In this document: positions 49,822-58,561 of the stretch, piece by piece | Numbering within the stretch: the stretch's first letter is position 1 | Layout of the letters: each line of letters starts with the position of its first letter | Assembly (NCBI RefSeq): GCF_000008765.1 | Contig: NC_003030.1 | Span: 2,018,001 to 2,082,000 of the forward strand | Direction: 5' to 3' | DNA: 64,000 nucleotides | Source of the DNA: Clostridium acetobutylicum ATCC 824 | GTDB taxonomy: Bacteria > Bacillota > Clostridia > Clostridiales > Clostridiaceae | Notes under the pieces: generated by a model | What the model was told of the DNA's origin: nothing | Database searches by the model: none | The model's input: only the letters and a program-made list of their open reading frames with translations | Translations under genes and position numbers: made by a program

Positions 49822-50034
49822 ATGATAAGTTATAAGCCATTTTTTAAAACACTTATAGATAAAGATTTAGAGAAAAAAGATTTAGTGAATTCTAAAGTAA
49901 TCAGTAAAAGCACAATGACAAGAATAAATAATGGAGATTTTGTTGCACTTCAAATAATAGATAAACTATGCGAACACTTGGAATGTAATGTAAGCGATAT
50001 AATTGAATATAAAGCAAAAAGTAAAGAATCTTAG
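49822..50034 (+). CDS. Small XRE/Cro-type HTH regulator
   Basis: 70 residues from ATG 49822 after AAAGGAG. KDLVNSKVISKSTMTRINNG and LQIIDKLCEHLECNVSDIIE are the YozG/HTH_26-type pattern. It lies 10 nt before the recombinase gene and probably controls its expression. Confidence 0.8.
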   Translation: MISYKPFFKTLIDKDLEKKDLVNSKVISKSTMTRINNGDFVALQIIDKLCEHLECNVSDIIEYKAKSKES

Positions 50035-50044
50035 AGGTGAAGTT

Positions 50045-51772
50045 ATGAAGGTAGCGATTTACAGTAGAAAATCAAAGTTCACAGGAAAAGGTGATTCTAT
50101 AGAAAACCAAATTGAAATGTGTAAAAACTTTATAACATCAAAGTATAACAAAAAAGTAGAATTTTTAGTTTATGAAGATGAGGGCTTTTCCGGCGGAACA
50201 ATAAACCGACCACAATTCAAAAAGCTAATTAAAGATGTCGAACTTGATAAGCTAGACGTATTAGTATGCTATAGATTAGATCGTATTAGTCGTAATGTAT
50301 CTGACTTTTCAAATACATTGGATACATTACAAGAACATCATGTTGACTTTATAAGCATAAGTGAACAATTCGATACTTCAACTCCAATGGGAAGAGCTAT
50401 GGTGTATATAGCCTCAGTATTCGCTCAACTCGAAAGAGAAACTATAGCTGAACGTGTAAAAGATAATATGATTGAAATGGCTAAAAATGGTCGATGGACT
50501 GGTGGGAAAATCCCTCTGGGATTTAATTCAAAACGAATTAAATATATTGATGAAAATGGATTAGAACGAGAAATCCCTGTTCTTGAAATTAATAAAGAAG
50601 AAAGCAAATTTGTAACCTCTTTATATGAAAAATACTTGGAGCTTGGAAGCTTGCACAAACTCGAAGTATATATTACACAAAATGAAATAAAATCGAGAAA
50701 CGGGATATTGTTTGAGAAATCTAGCCTAAAAATCATACTTCAAAACCCAATATATGTAAAATCAAGTTATGATGTACTTAAATATTTAAAAAACAACGAG
50801 TGGAAAGTTTATGGTAATCCTGATGGCGCGCATTCGTTGTTGACATATAACAAAACAGAACAAACTTTAAGAAAAGGCAAACATATAAAAGTAGACAGAC
50901 CTAAAGAGGATCGATTTGCTGCAATAAGCAACATACTTGGTTTTATTGAACCTGAACTATGGTTGGAAGTGCAAAAGCAATTCGATAAAAACAGAACTTC
51001 TTTCCCACGATTAGGTAAAACACATAATGCTTTACTTACAGGTAAAATAAAGTGTGGTAAATGTAAGAAATATATGCTAATTCAGCATGGAAGAATTTCT
51101 AAAAAAACTGGTGAAAAAGCTTTTTATTATGTATGTTCATTAAAGCAAAAATCACATAAAAAGCTCTGCAATAATTCAAACATAAGAACAGATAAAATTG
51201 AAAATTTAGTATTGGATAGTCTGAAAAATTTTGCGAAATCAAAAAAAGAAATTATGGAGGCTTTAAAACGAGAAAATAATTATAAATTAAAAAATAATAA
51301 TTCCGATATAAAATTAGAATTAAATTCAGCACTTTCTGAAAGGAAAAAGCAAATTGATAGATTGACAAATGCACTTGCAAACGGAACCGGCGTAGAGGAC
51401 ATATTAATTAATAAAATCAAATTAATAAAAAAAGAATGCATAAAGATAGAAAATAAATTATCTGAAATTGAAAACAATCATGAAAAATCTAAATCAAATA
51501 AGATAAATTTAGATATTATAAATTCAATGTTAGACAGTTGTAAAATAATAGATACTTTATCGATGCAAGAGCAAAAACGTATCATTGACACTTTAATAGA
51601 CAATATATACTGGTTTGGTGAAAATCATAAAGAAGGTAAAATATCAATTGAATTTTTGGGATCTGGTATGGATGCAACCTATAAATCACATTTGTATGAA
51701 GCTATTGATTTGGATACTAATTCAAATGGCAAAAAAGCAGCATTATTGGATACCTTGCAGATGCCAAATTAA
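50045..51772 (+). CDS. Large serine recombinase (prophage integrase)
   Basis: 575 residues from ATG 50045 after AGAGGTGAAG. Resolvase domain 1-150: YSRKS with catalytic Ser10, CYRLDRISRN, and FAQLERETIAERV. Recombinase domain about 165-280. Zinc ribbon CGKCKKYMLIQHG with later Cys pairs near residue 340-385. Coiled coil after residue 400. The last 25-30 residues read into host DNA at the attR junction, so the C-terminus of the free phage enzyme would differ. It is closely related to the recombinase at 54361. Confidence 0.92.
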   Translation: MKVAIYSRKSKFTGKGDSIENQIEMCKNFITSKYNKKVEFLVYEDEGFSGGTINRPQFKKLIKDVELDKLDVLVCYRLDRISRNVSDFSNTLDTLQEHHVDFISISEQFDTSTPMGRAMVYIASVFAQLERETIAERVKDNMIEMAKNGRWTGGKIPLGFNSKRIKYIDENGLEREIPVLEINKEESKFVTSLYEKYLELGSLHKLEVYITQNEIKSRNGILFEKSSLKIILQNPIYVKSSYDVLKYLKNNEWKVYGNPDGAHSLLTYNKTEQTLRKGKHIKVDRPKEDRFAAISNILGFIEPELWLEVQKQFDKNRTSFPRLGKTHNALLTGKIKCGKCKKYMLIQHGRISKKTGEKAFYYVCSLKQKSHKKLCNNSNIRTDKIENLVLDSLKNFAKSKKEIMEALKRENNYKLKNNNSDIKLELNSALSERKKQIDRLTNALANGTGVEDILINKIKLIKKECIKIENKLSEIENNHEKSKSNKINLDIINSMLDSCKIIDTLSMQEQKRIIDTLIDNIYWFGENHKEGKISIEFLGSGMDATYKSHLYEAIDLDTNSNGKKAALLDTLQMPN

Positions 51773-51974
51773 TGACCTCCTTCTATCCTCTTGAAAAGTT
51801 AAGAAAAATAAAAGGACTAGAAAGCGTAAAGTATATAGACCCTTACGCAGGAGGAAAAGGAAACTCTATAAGATATTTATCTGTTGCCCCAAGAACTAAT
51901 GACATGAAAGTAAAAGGTATCGAAAATTTATTTTGTTGTGGAGAAAAGAGCGGATTGTTTGTTGGTCATACTGA
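51745..51974 (+). pseudogene. Middle fragment of GidA-like FAD-dependent oxidoreductase
   Basis: In frame: GYLADAKLMTSFYPLEKLRK ... DPYAGGKGNSIRYLSVAPRT ... LFCCGEKSGLFVGHT. This is the C-terminal part of a MnmG/TrmFO-like FAD protein of unknown exact role. It is cut on the left by the prophage and on the right by the 4-kb element at GA 51973. The 5' boundary is approximate. After the junction the frame reads DA and stops. Confidence 0.75.
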
Positions 51975-52037
51975 TGCTTGAACCCCTAAAATACAAACAC
52001 AGTTTTATTATTACAATTTTGTATACATAAAAATAGC

Positions 52038-52073
52038 TTAAAGGACTATTTTAATTTTAAATAGTCCTTTAAG
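52038..52073 (-). terminator. Terminator of the YvlD-like gene
   Basis: CTTAAAGGACTATTT and AAATAGTCCTTTAAG form a 15-bp stem, with a T-rich stretch beyond on the minus strand. Confidence 0.75.
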
Positions 52074-52075
52074 TT

Positions 52076-52462
52076 TTACATAGATCTACTTGGAATTATA
52101 GCATCTATTACACCTATAACTAAAGATGCTAATATTGCACCTATTATAGAAACACGCATGTTTGGTACTAAAAATTGAGCAAGGTAAATTATTACAGCTG
52201 ATATAATAAAACCCTTTAATCCCTTACCAAAAGGCGATGCATCTACTTTCATAAAAGATTCTACTAAATAATCTAAACCAGTTATTACTACAGATGCTAA
52301 TACAAAAGTCCAAAAACCTCTTATAGAAAATCCAGGTGTCAAAAATGATGTTATAGCCAAAATTATTGCAAAGAGAACCAATCTTCCTACCCAACGCATT
52401 AGACTATTGTTGCCTTTGCCAACATCCTTTTGAGGTTCTCTATTACTATTATTCTCTGACAT
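52076..52462 (-). CDS. YvlD/Phage_holin_4_2-like membrane protein
   Basis: 128 residues with a charged N-terminus and four membrane segments from about residue 24 to 122 (LVLFAIILAITSFLTPGF, FIISAVIIYLAQFLVPNM). It matches the YvlD/phage holin 4_2 family, whose bacterial members affect envelope stress responses. Start after GGAGAGATGGTGAA. It is the first cargo gene by the left end of the element. Confidence 0.75.
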   Translation of the reverse strand: MSENNSNREPQKDVGKGNNSLMRWVGRLVLFAIILAITSFLTPGFSIRGFWTFVLASVVITGLDYLVESFMKVDASPFGKGLKGFIISAVIIYLAQFLVPNMRVSIIGAILASLVIGVIDAIIPSRSM

Positions 52463-52617
52463 TTCACCATCTCTCCTTTTAAAATTACAAATCTTTGTAG
52501 CAATTATAGTATACCCGAAATAGAGTAAAATATAATTTCAAAAGAAAAAGACAAATAAGAACTACTTAGTAAGATTGTTAATGTATAGTAATTTGTCATT
52601 CTTATAGTTTCATATTA

Positions 52618-52662
52618 ATAAAAAAAAGCAAGGCTTGTACATTTTACAAGTTTCCTTACTTT
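52618..52662 (-). terminator. Terminator of the lipoprotein gene
   Basis: Minus-strand stem AAGTAAGG...CTTGTA with TACAAG...CCTTGCTT followed by TTTTTTTT. Confidence 0.8.
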
Positions 52663-52677
52663 TTAAAAAGCTCTATT

Positions 52678-53508
52678 TTATTTCAACGGAATATCGAATT
52701 GATATGGTTGAAATTGTACATTATAATCTGATGAACTAGCTGTAATTGTGAATTTTACATTATCACCATTAAGATCAACATTTTTAAACACAAGAACACC
52801 CTGAGATTTTATTCCTTGCATTAGTTCAGTTTGTATTTGAGGATAATTCATTGCTGCCTCATCATTTATATCTAATTGGCTAGAACCTTGAAGTAATTTA
52901 CTATCAAAAGTATTTACTGATACCGTATTAGTTGTACTATTACTTAAATTTAAATAAACTCTTGTAACCGTCTTGCTTACTTCGACTTTGCTCAATGTGA
53001 TTACAAAACCATTTTGGTTTTCATCTTTATTTATTTGTATAGTCTTAACAGCTGGATCAAATGCTTTTGCGTAATCAGTTTTCTCAATTTTAGTTGCTTT
53101 AATGGTTGGAGTTCCTTCAGACACAGATGACTTGTCATCGCTAGAACTTTTAACAACCTTTCCAAAGACATGAATTATATCATCCTTTTTTATACCATCA
53201 TTATTATTTTTGATTTTTACAATTGTATTCATGTTTAAACTATTTTCAGCTTCACATTGGAAATATACACCACCATCTCCTGATTTAGCATCACTAGTAA
53301 CCTTAGCATAAAAATTAGCTTTTCTATCTACGTACGAGCTACTGCCAGCAGTATACATTTTTTCAAATTCAGATTCAGATAATACTTTTGTGTTAACTTT
53401 AGGTTTTGTCTGCTTTGATCCACATCCAGCAAAAACAGTAACAATTATAGATATAATGCATGTTAATGCTAATAATTTTTTTGATGATTTTTTCTTAAGT
53501 AAACTCAT
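52678..53508 (-). CDS. Lipoprotein with DUF4352-like domain
   Basis: 276 residues. Signal KLLALTCIISIIVTVFAGC is a lipobox with Cys near residue 28. Residues 35-125 form an OB-like domain with FYAKVTSDAKSGDGGVYFQC. Residues 145-270 resemble DUF4352 (VITLSKVEVSKTVTRVYLNL). Start after AGGAGGGCAATA. Surface-exposed cargo of unknown function. Confidence 0.75.
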   Translation of the reverse strand: MSLLKKKSSKKLLALTCIISIIVTVFAGCGSKQTKPKVNTKVLSESEFEKMYTAGSSSYVDRKANFYAKVTSDAKSGDGGVYFQCEAENSLNMNTIVKIKNNNDGIKKDDIIHVFGKVVKSSSDDKSSVSEGTPTIKATKIEKTDYAKAFDPAVKTIQINKDENQNGFVITLSKVEVSKTVTRVYLNLSNSTTNTVSVNTFDSKLLQGSSQLDINDEAAMNYPQIQTELMQGIKSQGVLVFKNVDLNGDNVKFTITASSSDYNVQFQPYQFDIPLK

Positions 53509-53876
53509 TATTGCCCTCCTTAAATTGTTAATTCAATTTATTTTAGCAAATCATTGATACTTTAGCAATACATTTAATTAAATTATAAATAATGCAATAA
53601 TATAAAAAAATATTAAATTTTATTAAATTGAATACATAAATATATATAATTATTAACACATTATCTATTAATATAAATAGTTGTTAGGTAATTCTTGAAA
53701 AATCCAAGCTATATTAATGCTATTTTATACATGTTTTCAAACACTTAATTGATTTTTATACCAATTTAATATAAAATTTTGTTGAATGGTTATTTACTTA
53801 CTTTATTATTATTTTAGTTCCTTAGGGAACTTTTTTTATAAATAATAAAGCAAGTCATGTGATGTAGTGACCTGCT
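53509..53876. other. AT-rich intergenic region
   Basis: About 370 nt, extremely AT-rich, with no coding frame that has a ribosome site. It holds the lipoprotein promoter region and, at 53816-53838, a terminator (AGTTCC/GGAACT then TTTTTTT). Nothing else is seen. Confidence 0.6.
53816..53838. terminator. Terminator
   Basis: AGTTCC-TTAG-GGAACT-type stem with T-run on the plus strand and TAAAATAAT on the minus strand. It separates the small minus-strand operon from the lipoprotein gene. Confidence 0.7.
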
Positions 53877-54041
53877 TTAACTATTAATCTTATCATTTTT
53901 ATTAAGTTCATTTAGAATTTTATTAATTATCTCTTGTGGCAACCTACTTTTAAGAATTTTAGCTACTATTTCTATATAAATTTCTTGAATTTCTTTTGTA
54001 TTATTAGATACATTCATAGTAACTTTTTTTATTTTTAACAT
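53877..54041 (-). CDS. Small helical protein (54 aa)
   Basis: ATG 54041 after AAAGGTGAT; MLKIKKVTMNVSNNTKEIQE, then helices. Follows the DUF1737-like gene by 27 nt. Unknown function. Confidence 0.6.
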   Translation of the reverse strand: MLKIKKVTMNVSNNTKEIQEIYIEIVAKILKSRLPQEIINKILNELNKNDKINS

Positions 54042-54068
54042 ACAAGATCACCTTTAAAACTTAGTAAT

Positions 54069-54245
54069 TTAAATTGTATCCTCATCTATAACAACCGCTT
54101 GAGCTACAATAACATCTTCTCCATTAAAGGTACAAGAAGGAGATCCATAAAGTTTATATCCTTCATTTAAAAGTTTAGAAATTCTTTCACAAAAACTCGA
54201 GTCGTCCTTTCCTGTAATAAGTCTATACCTTAATTTTTCTTTCAT
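54069..54245 (-). CDS. DUF1737-like protein (58 aa)
   Basis: ATG 54245 after AGGAGG. MKEKLRYRLITGKDDSSFCE and LLNEGYKLYGSPSCTFNGED match DUF1737, small proteins of unknown function. Divergent from the recombinase gene, with which it shares the upstream region. Confidence 0.75.
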   Translation of the reverse strand: MKEKLRYRLITGKDDSSFCERISKLLNEGYKLYGSPSCTFNGEDVIVAQAVVIDEDTI

Positions 54246-54360
54246 GTACTTTCCTCCTATAAATATACTCCACATTATTTATAAATTATAACATAGTATA
54301 GTAATATTATCTTTTGACTCTCAATATACTTTATAAAAATAATTTGATGGATATGATATT

Positions 54361-55956
54361 TTGAAAGTAGCAATTTATAGTAGAAAATCAAAGTTTACAG
54401 TTAAAGGAGACTCTATAGAAAACCAAGTTGAAATGTGCAAAAATCACATAATAAATCGTATTGGAAAAAATGTTGATTTTTTAGTTTATAATGATGATGG
54501 TTTCTCTGGAAAAAATCTTCATAGGCCAAAATTTCAAAAAATGCTTATTGATGCTAAGGCAAAAAAATTCGATACACTTATATGCTACAGATTAGATCGT
54601 GTTAGTAGAAATATAGCTGATTTTTCAAATCTAATAAACACTCTTCAAAATTTGAATATAAATTTTATAAGCATAAAAGAACAATTCGATACTTCAACTC
54701 CAATGGGAAGAGCTATGATGTATATAGCATCTATATTTGCCCAACTTGAAAGAGAAACTATAGCTGAAAGAGTTAGCGACAATATGCTTGAAATGGCAAA
54801 ATCGGGGAGATGGCTTGGCGGTCAAACACCTTTGGGATTTAAAAGCAAGCCTATTTTATATTTTGATTATGAAAATCATGAAAAGAAAATGTTTGTGCTT
54901 TCACCTATAGAGGAAGAGCTTACAGTTGTAAAACTTATATATAAAAGCTATCTTAAATTTCAATCCATAAGTAAAGTTACAAAATACCTAATTCAAAACT
55001 CAATAAAAACAAAAAAAGGAAATTTAATATGGAGTAAACGTTCTGTAAAAGATATTTTGAATAATCCAGTATATGTTCGTGCAGATGAAAATGTAATGAA
55101 TTTTTTAAGTAACAAAGGAATAAACGTTATTGGAATACCAGATAATAAGCATGCAATTTTGACTTATAATAAGAAAAAGGGAATAAAAAAATTTAGACAA
55201 ACAAATGAATGGATTGCTTCTATTAGTAAGCATACAGGAATTATAAATTCTAAAACATGGCTTAAGGTTCAAAAAATAATGATAAAAAACAAATCCAGAG
55301 CTCCACGAATAGGAAGTACACAGAATGCTCTTTTGACAGGATTACTTATCTGTAAACAATGTGGAAACCCCATGAAAATTATACACGGTCCTTTAGACAA
55401 AGAAGGGAAAAAATTGTTTTATTACAAATGCTCCTTAAAAGAAAAAAGTGGCAATTCTAAATGCTGTAATTCAAACATAAGAACAGATGAAATAGAATCA
55501 GTAGTTATACAAAAATTGCACAGTATTTCAATTAATAAAGATATACTATTAAATTCATTGAAAAGTTTTAGAAATCTAGATAAAAATACTGAAATTCAAA
55601 ACATAAAAAAAATTGTAAAACATAAGCAAGATAAAATTGATAATCTTATAAAGTTCCTTTCACTATCTCCTAGCATATCTGAAAATGTAGTTCATGAAAT
55701 TGAAATTTTAAATAAGGATATAAAGGAATTGAACTTGAAACTTGAAAAGATTATTAAAACGAAAGCAGATTTTGTAGATAATGAAGAAGTCTCAAACTTA
55801 ATTTTAGAATCTCTTAAGAGAGTTTATATTAACAACTTTTTTAGTATTGAAGAGAAAAAATTGATTTTGCAAAAAATTGTTGACTATATTACATGGGATG
55901 GTGATAACGGAATTGTTGACATCCACCTTATTAATGAAGCTTCTTTTTTGCATTAA
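54361..55956 (+). CDS. Large serine recombinase of the 4-kb element
   Basis: 531 residues. YSRKS with Ser10, CYRLDRVSRN, EQFDTSTPMGRAM and AQLERETIAERV make the catalytic domain; zinc ribbon CKQCGNPMKIIHG lies near residue 340 and a coiled coil follows. TTG start at 54361 with only a weak ribosome site, which suggests low basal expression. Stop at 55956, 14 nt before the attR core. Strongly similar to the 50045 recombinase in the N-terminal half but diverged in the DNA-binding half, as expected for a different target. Confidence 0.92.
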   Translation: MKVAIYSRKSKFTVKGDSIENQVEMCKNHIINRIGKNVDFLVYNDDGFSGKNLHRPKFQKMLIDAKAKKFDTLICYRLDRVSRNIADFSNLINTLQNLNINFISIKEQFDTSTPMGRAMMYIASIFAQLERETIAERVSDNMLEMAKSGRWLGGQTPLGFKSKPILYFDYENHEKKMFVLSPIEEELTVVKLIYKSYLKFQSISKVTKYLIQNSIKTKKGNLIWSKRSVKDILNNPVYVRADENVMNFLSNKGINVIGIPDNKHAILTYNKKKGIKKFRQTNEWIASISKHTGIINSKTWLKVQKIMIKNKSRAPRIGSTQNALLTGLLICKQCGNPMKIIHGPLDKEGKKLFYYKCSLKEKSGNSKCCNSNIRTDEIESVVIQKLHSISINKDILLNSLKSFRNLDKNTEIQNIKKIVKHKQDKIDNLIKFLSLSPSISENVVHEIEILNKDIKELNLKLEKIIKTKADFVDNEEVSNLILESLKRVYINNFFSIEEKKLILQKIVDYITWDGDNGIVDIHLINEASFLH

Positions 55957-55969
55957 GAGATGTCAAGCA

Positions 55970-56254
55970 GAAGCTATATGCACAGGAAGTCTTGCTGGAC
56001 ATAATGCTGTAAGAAAATTCTTAGAAATGTCTCCATTAATTCTTCCGCAACAAACTTCACTTGGTGATATTATTTCATATGCTAACTATAAACTTATGAC
56101 AAAAGAGGGCCGCCGCAACAGATATACTTTTGCTGGTGCTGAATATTTCAAGAGAATGAAGGAAATTGGTCTATACTCTACAGACACGGATGAAATAAAA
56201 GATAAAATCTCATCTCTTCATTTAACAAATATATTCGATAATAAATTACTATAA
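55970..56254 (+). pseudogene. 3' fragment of GidA-like FAD-dependent oxidoreductase
   Basis: In frame EAICTGSLAGHNAVRKFLEM ... YANYKLMTKEGRRNRYTFAG ... to TAA. GHNAVR is the FAD-protein C-terminal signature. It has no start codon or ribosome site of its own; expression would need excision of the 4-kb element and of the prophage. Confidence 0.85.
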
Positions 56255-56290
56255 TAAATATATACTGTATAATTTTTAGGTAAACAAAAT

Positions 56291-56334
56291 ATAAGGAGGA
56301 TTAACCTTTATTTTTATAAGCTAATCTTCCTTAT
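56291..56334. terminator. Bidirectional terminator
   Basis: ATAAGGAGGATTA and TAATCTTCCTTAT make a 13-bp stem with one G-U pair between the FAD-protein gene end and the convergent aldo/keto reductase. Confidence 0.75.
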
Positions 56335-56349
56335 ATTATCCTTAAATAA

Positions 56350-57174
56350 CTAGAATGTTATTGTATCAGGATCATGGCCTATTCTAACTCCCGTATTAAG
56401 AGATTCTATCTTCTTCATATCTTCCTTAGATATTTCAAAATCATATAGATCACAATTTTCCTTTATTCTATTCTCATTTATTGATTTAGGTATTGTAACT
56501 ACTCCCATTTGCAAATCCCATCTAAGAGCAATTTGAGATATAGTCTTTCCATATTTCAAAGAAAGTTCCTTCATTAACGGTATATCAAATATTTTTCCCT
56601 GCATTAAAGGCCCCCAGGACTCTAATTGGATTTTATTCTTTTTGCAAAATTCATGAACCTCTGTCTGAGGAAATTGAGGATGATACTCTACTTGATTAAC
56701 CATAGGAACTATTTCACAATCTTCTAATATTTCTTCTAAATGATGTACTTTAAAATTACTTACACCTATAGCTCTAACTCTTCCATCCTTATATAGCTTT
56801 TCTAGTGCTTTCCATGTTTCTTTATTCAATGTTTTAGGCCAGTGAATTAAATATAAATCTAAATAATCTGTATCTAATCTTTTTAGTGTGTCTTCAAAGG
56901 CTTTCAATGTTTTATCGTAACCATGCTTATTATTCCATACCTTACTAGTTATAAAAATTTCATTTCTTGGAATACCACTTTCCTTTACTGCCTTTCCAAC
57001 TATTGGTTCATTACCATATACTGCTGCAGTATCTAAATGCCTATATCCGACTTTCAAAGCAGTTTTTATATAGTCTACAGAACTTTCTTCATACTCTATT
57101 TTATAAGTTCCAAAACCTAACCATGGCATTTTAACACCATTATTTAACACCGTAAAACTATTAATATCTAACAT
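56350..57174 (-). CDS. Aldo/keto reductase
   Basis: 274 residues, single TIM barrel. The NADPH-dependent reductase tetrad is present: D and Y in LDTAAVYGNE, K in ITSKVW, H in YLIHWP. IPKSINENRIKEN near the C-terminus binds cofactor. Similar to the YtbE/YvgN group that reduces aldehydes and methylglyoxal. Host gene, start after AAGGAGGTAGTTAA. Confidence 0.9.
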   Translation of the reverse strand: MLDINSFTVLNNGVKMPWLGFGTYKIEYEESSVDYIKTALKVGYRHLDTAAVYGNEPIVGKAVKESGIPRNEIFITSKVWNNKHGYDKTLKAFEDTLKRLDTDYLDLYLIHWPKTLNKETWKALEKLYKDGRVRAIGVSNFKVHHLEEILEDCEIVPMVNQVEYHPQFPQTEVHEFCKKNKIQLESWGPLMQGKIFDIPLMKELSLKYGKTISQIALRWDLQMGVVTIPKSINENRIKENCDLYDFEISKEDMKKIESLNTGVRIGHDPDTITF

Positions 57175-57216
57175 TTAACTACCTCCTTAAAACTATATTT
57201 GTTATAATTATAACAT

Positions 57217-57252
57217 AAAAAAAAACCGCAATTACTTGATTGCGGTTTTTTG
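57217..57252. terminator. Bidirectional terminator
   Basis: AACCGCAAT/ATTGCGGTT flanked by A-run and T-run, at the end of the YyaC pair. Confidence 0.85.
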
Positions 57253-57273
57253 CACTTAGGTTTACTTTAAAAT

Positions 57274-57807
57274 TTACTTTACATAATTTTTATTATGTAA
57301 TATATAATATAAAGTTTTAAAAATAGCTTCAGAATATTTATAAATTTTTCTTATTCCGAGTTTTTCTATAAAATTCACCTTACAATAACTATCCTCCAAA
57401 TCAAAAACAACTATAAAACTAGCATTCCCTAATTTTAAACTACCACTCGCAGTTTGTATTTCATAAGGATCATTCTTTAATACTATAACCTCTCTTTCAT
57501 CATGAAAATCCACAGGGAATGAACTTGCAACTAAAATTATATATGGATTATCATATTTTTTTAGTATTTTATTATAAATTTCTTTTATGTTGATTTCATA
57601 CACTGGTTCTTTAAGAGTTCCATAAACATTAGGGATATTCCTTTCATGTAAAAGCGTGCCAACTAGTGGTGCTAGTATATTTCCTTCAAAAACAGGATCA
57701 CCTATGCATATTACAACTATCTCTTCTTTTTTGCCTGTCATGCTATATAGAAATTTAAAAAACTCTTCTTGTATATTTTTCTCATAATAATATTTTTCTA
57801 AATACAT
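57274..57807 (-). CDS. YyaC-family protein, diverged paralogue
   Basis: 177 residues. The YyaC/DUF1256 core is recognisable: VVICIGDPVFEGNILAPLVG and IPNVYGTLKEPVYEINIKEI. The GD.LGP motif is altered to GN.LAP, so activity may differ from the neighbour. It begins 1 nt after the neighbouring yyaC-like stop, evidence of tandem duplication in one operon. Family members are sporulation-linked and related to the germination protease GPR. Confidence 0.8.
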   Translation of the reverse strand: MYLEKYYYEKNIQEEFFKFLYSMTGKKEEIVVICIGDPVFEGNILAPLVGTLLHERNIPNVYGTLKEPVYEINIKEIYNKILKKYDNPYIILVASSFPVDFHDEREVIVLKNDPYEIQTASGSLKLGNASFIVVFDLEDSYCKVNFIEKLGIRKIYKYSEAIFKTLYYILHNKNYVK

Positions 57808-57808
57808 A

Positions 57809-58393
57809 TTATTTATCCCCCTTATTCATCCTCGCAAATGTTAAAACTAGGATTTTTGAAATTATTCTTGCTAGCTTTAAAACTTCATCAAATCTACATT
57901 TTTTAAGAAGTTCTATTAAATTATGTTCTCTTTCATCTTCTTTGTTTACTACTCCAACAAGAGAAAAATCACCAACAGTAGGAAGTTGTCTATAAACTCC
58001 AAATCCCGGTGTAAATCCTCCATTTCTCAGTACAATATCATTTATATTATTTTCTGCAGTTACAGCAGCATCTACAACCAAAATATATGGATTCTTAAAC
58101 CTTTCATGAATTTCATCTAAAATCTTAATAATATTAGATGCATTTACAGTTCTATCTAAAGTTCCATATACATTTGGAATTCCATTTCTCTTTAGTATGC
58201 TTCCAACTAAAGGACCTAAGGAATCTCCTACTAAAGTATCTACACCAAGTGAAAGTATTACTATATCCTCCTTATCTTTTAGTACCTGAAATAAGATTGC
58301 TGAAATCCAATGTTCAATATTCTCCTTGTCCACATTGTAGCTAAAATAAAATCCATTTCTTTTTAGTTGTGATTTGTCGTCAAAATGTTCCAT
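57809..58393 (-). CDS. yyaC: YyaC-family sporulation protein
   Basis: 194 residues with canonical LSLGVDTLVGDSLGPLVGSI, IPNVYGTLDRTVNASNI and LVVDAAVTAENNINDI. The fold resembles GPR/HybD-type proteases. Start after AAGGAGG. First gene of a two-gene host operon, the second being a diverged copy. Confidence 0.88.
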   Translation of the reverse strand: MEHFDDKSQLKRNGFYFSYNVDKENIEHWISAILFQVLKDKEDIVILSLGVDTLVGDSLGPLVGSILKRNGIPNVYGTLDRTVNASNIIKILDEIHERFKNPYILVVDAAVTAENNINDIVLRNGGFTPGFGVYRQLPTVGDFSLVGVVNKEDEREHNLIELLKKCRFDEVLKLARIISKILVLTFARMNKGDK

Positions 58394-58561
58394 ATAAAAT
58401 CCTCCTTAAATAAAAATAAAGCTGGCGCAATATATAGATATTTGCAAACAGCTTGTCGGTTTAAACCAATTTAGATTAGTTACTGAAATATTGATTTCTT
58501 TCAGTAAATTCAATTTGTTTATATTATTATTTATATGTTATTTTTAAAAAATCTCTAATTA

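Larger units (their letters stand above)
1..51750. mobile_element. Temperate siphovirus-type prophage (right end inside host gene; left end outside or near left edge)
   Basis: A full set of lysis, tail, head, packaging, replication, immunity and integration genes lies between about 2.65 and 51.77 kb. The right boundary falls in or just after the 3' end of the serine recombinase gene, about 51,725-51,755, where the reading frame of a host FAD-dependent oxidoreductase resumes. The matching 5' part of that host gene is not visible, so the left boundary is at or beyond position 1, or the FtsK/Rep pair at 109-2583 belongs to a neighbouring element. All structural genes are intact, apart from one resolvase with an internal stop. 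Confidence 0.75.
51973..55971. mobile_element. 3,997-bp serine-recombinase element inserted in the FAD-protein gene
   Basis: Bounded by GA dinucleotides at 51973-51974 and 55970-55971. Joining the flanks gives GLFVGHT-EAICTGSLAGHNA in perfect frame (attB). Joining the ends gives TCAAGCA-GA-TGCTTGA, a 7-bp perfect inverted attP. Cargo: a YvlD-like membrane protein, a lipoprotein, a 54-residue protein, a DUF1737-like protein and the recombinase. No replication, packaging or structural genes are present. Confidence 0.88.
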
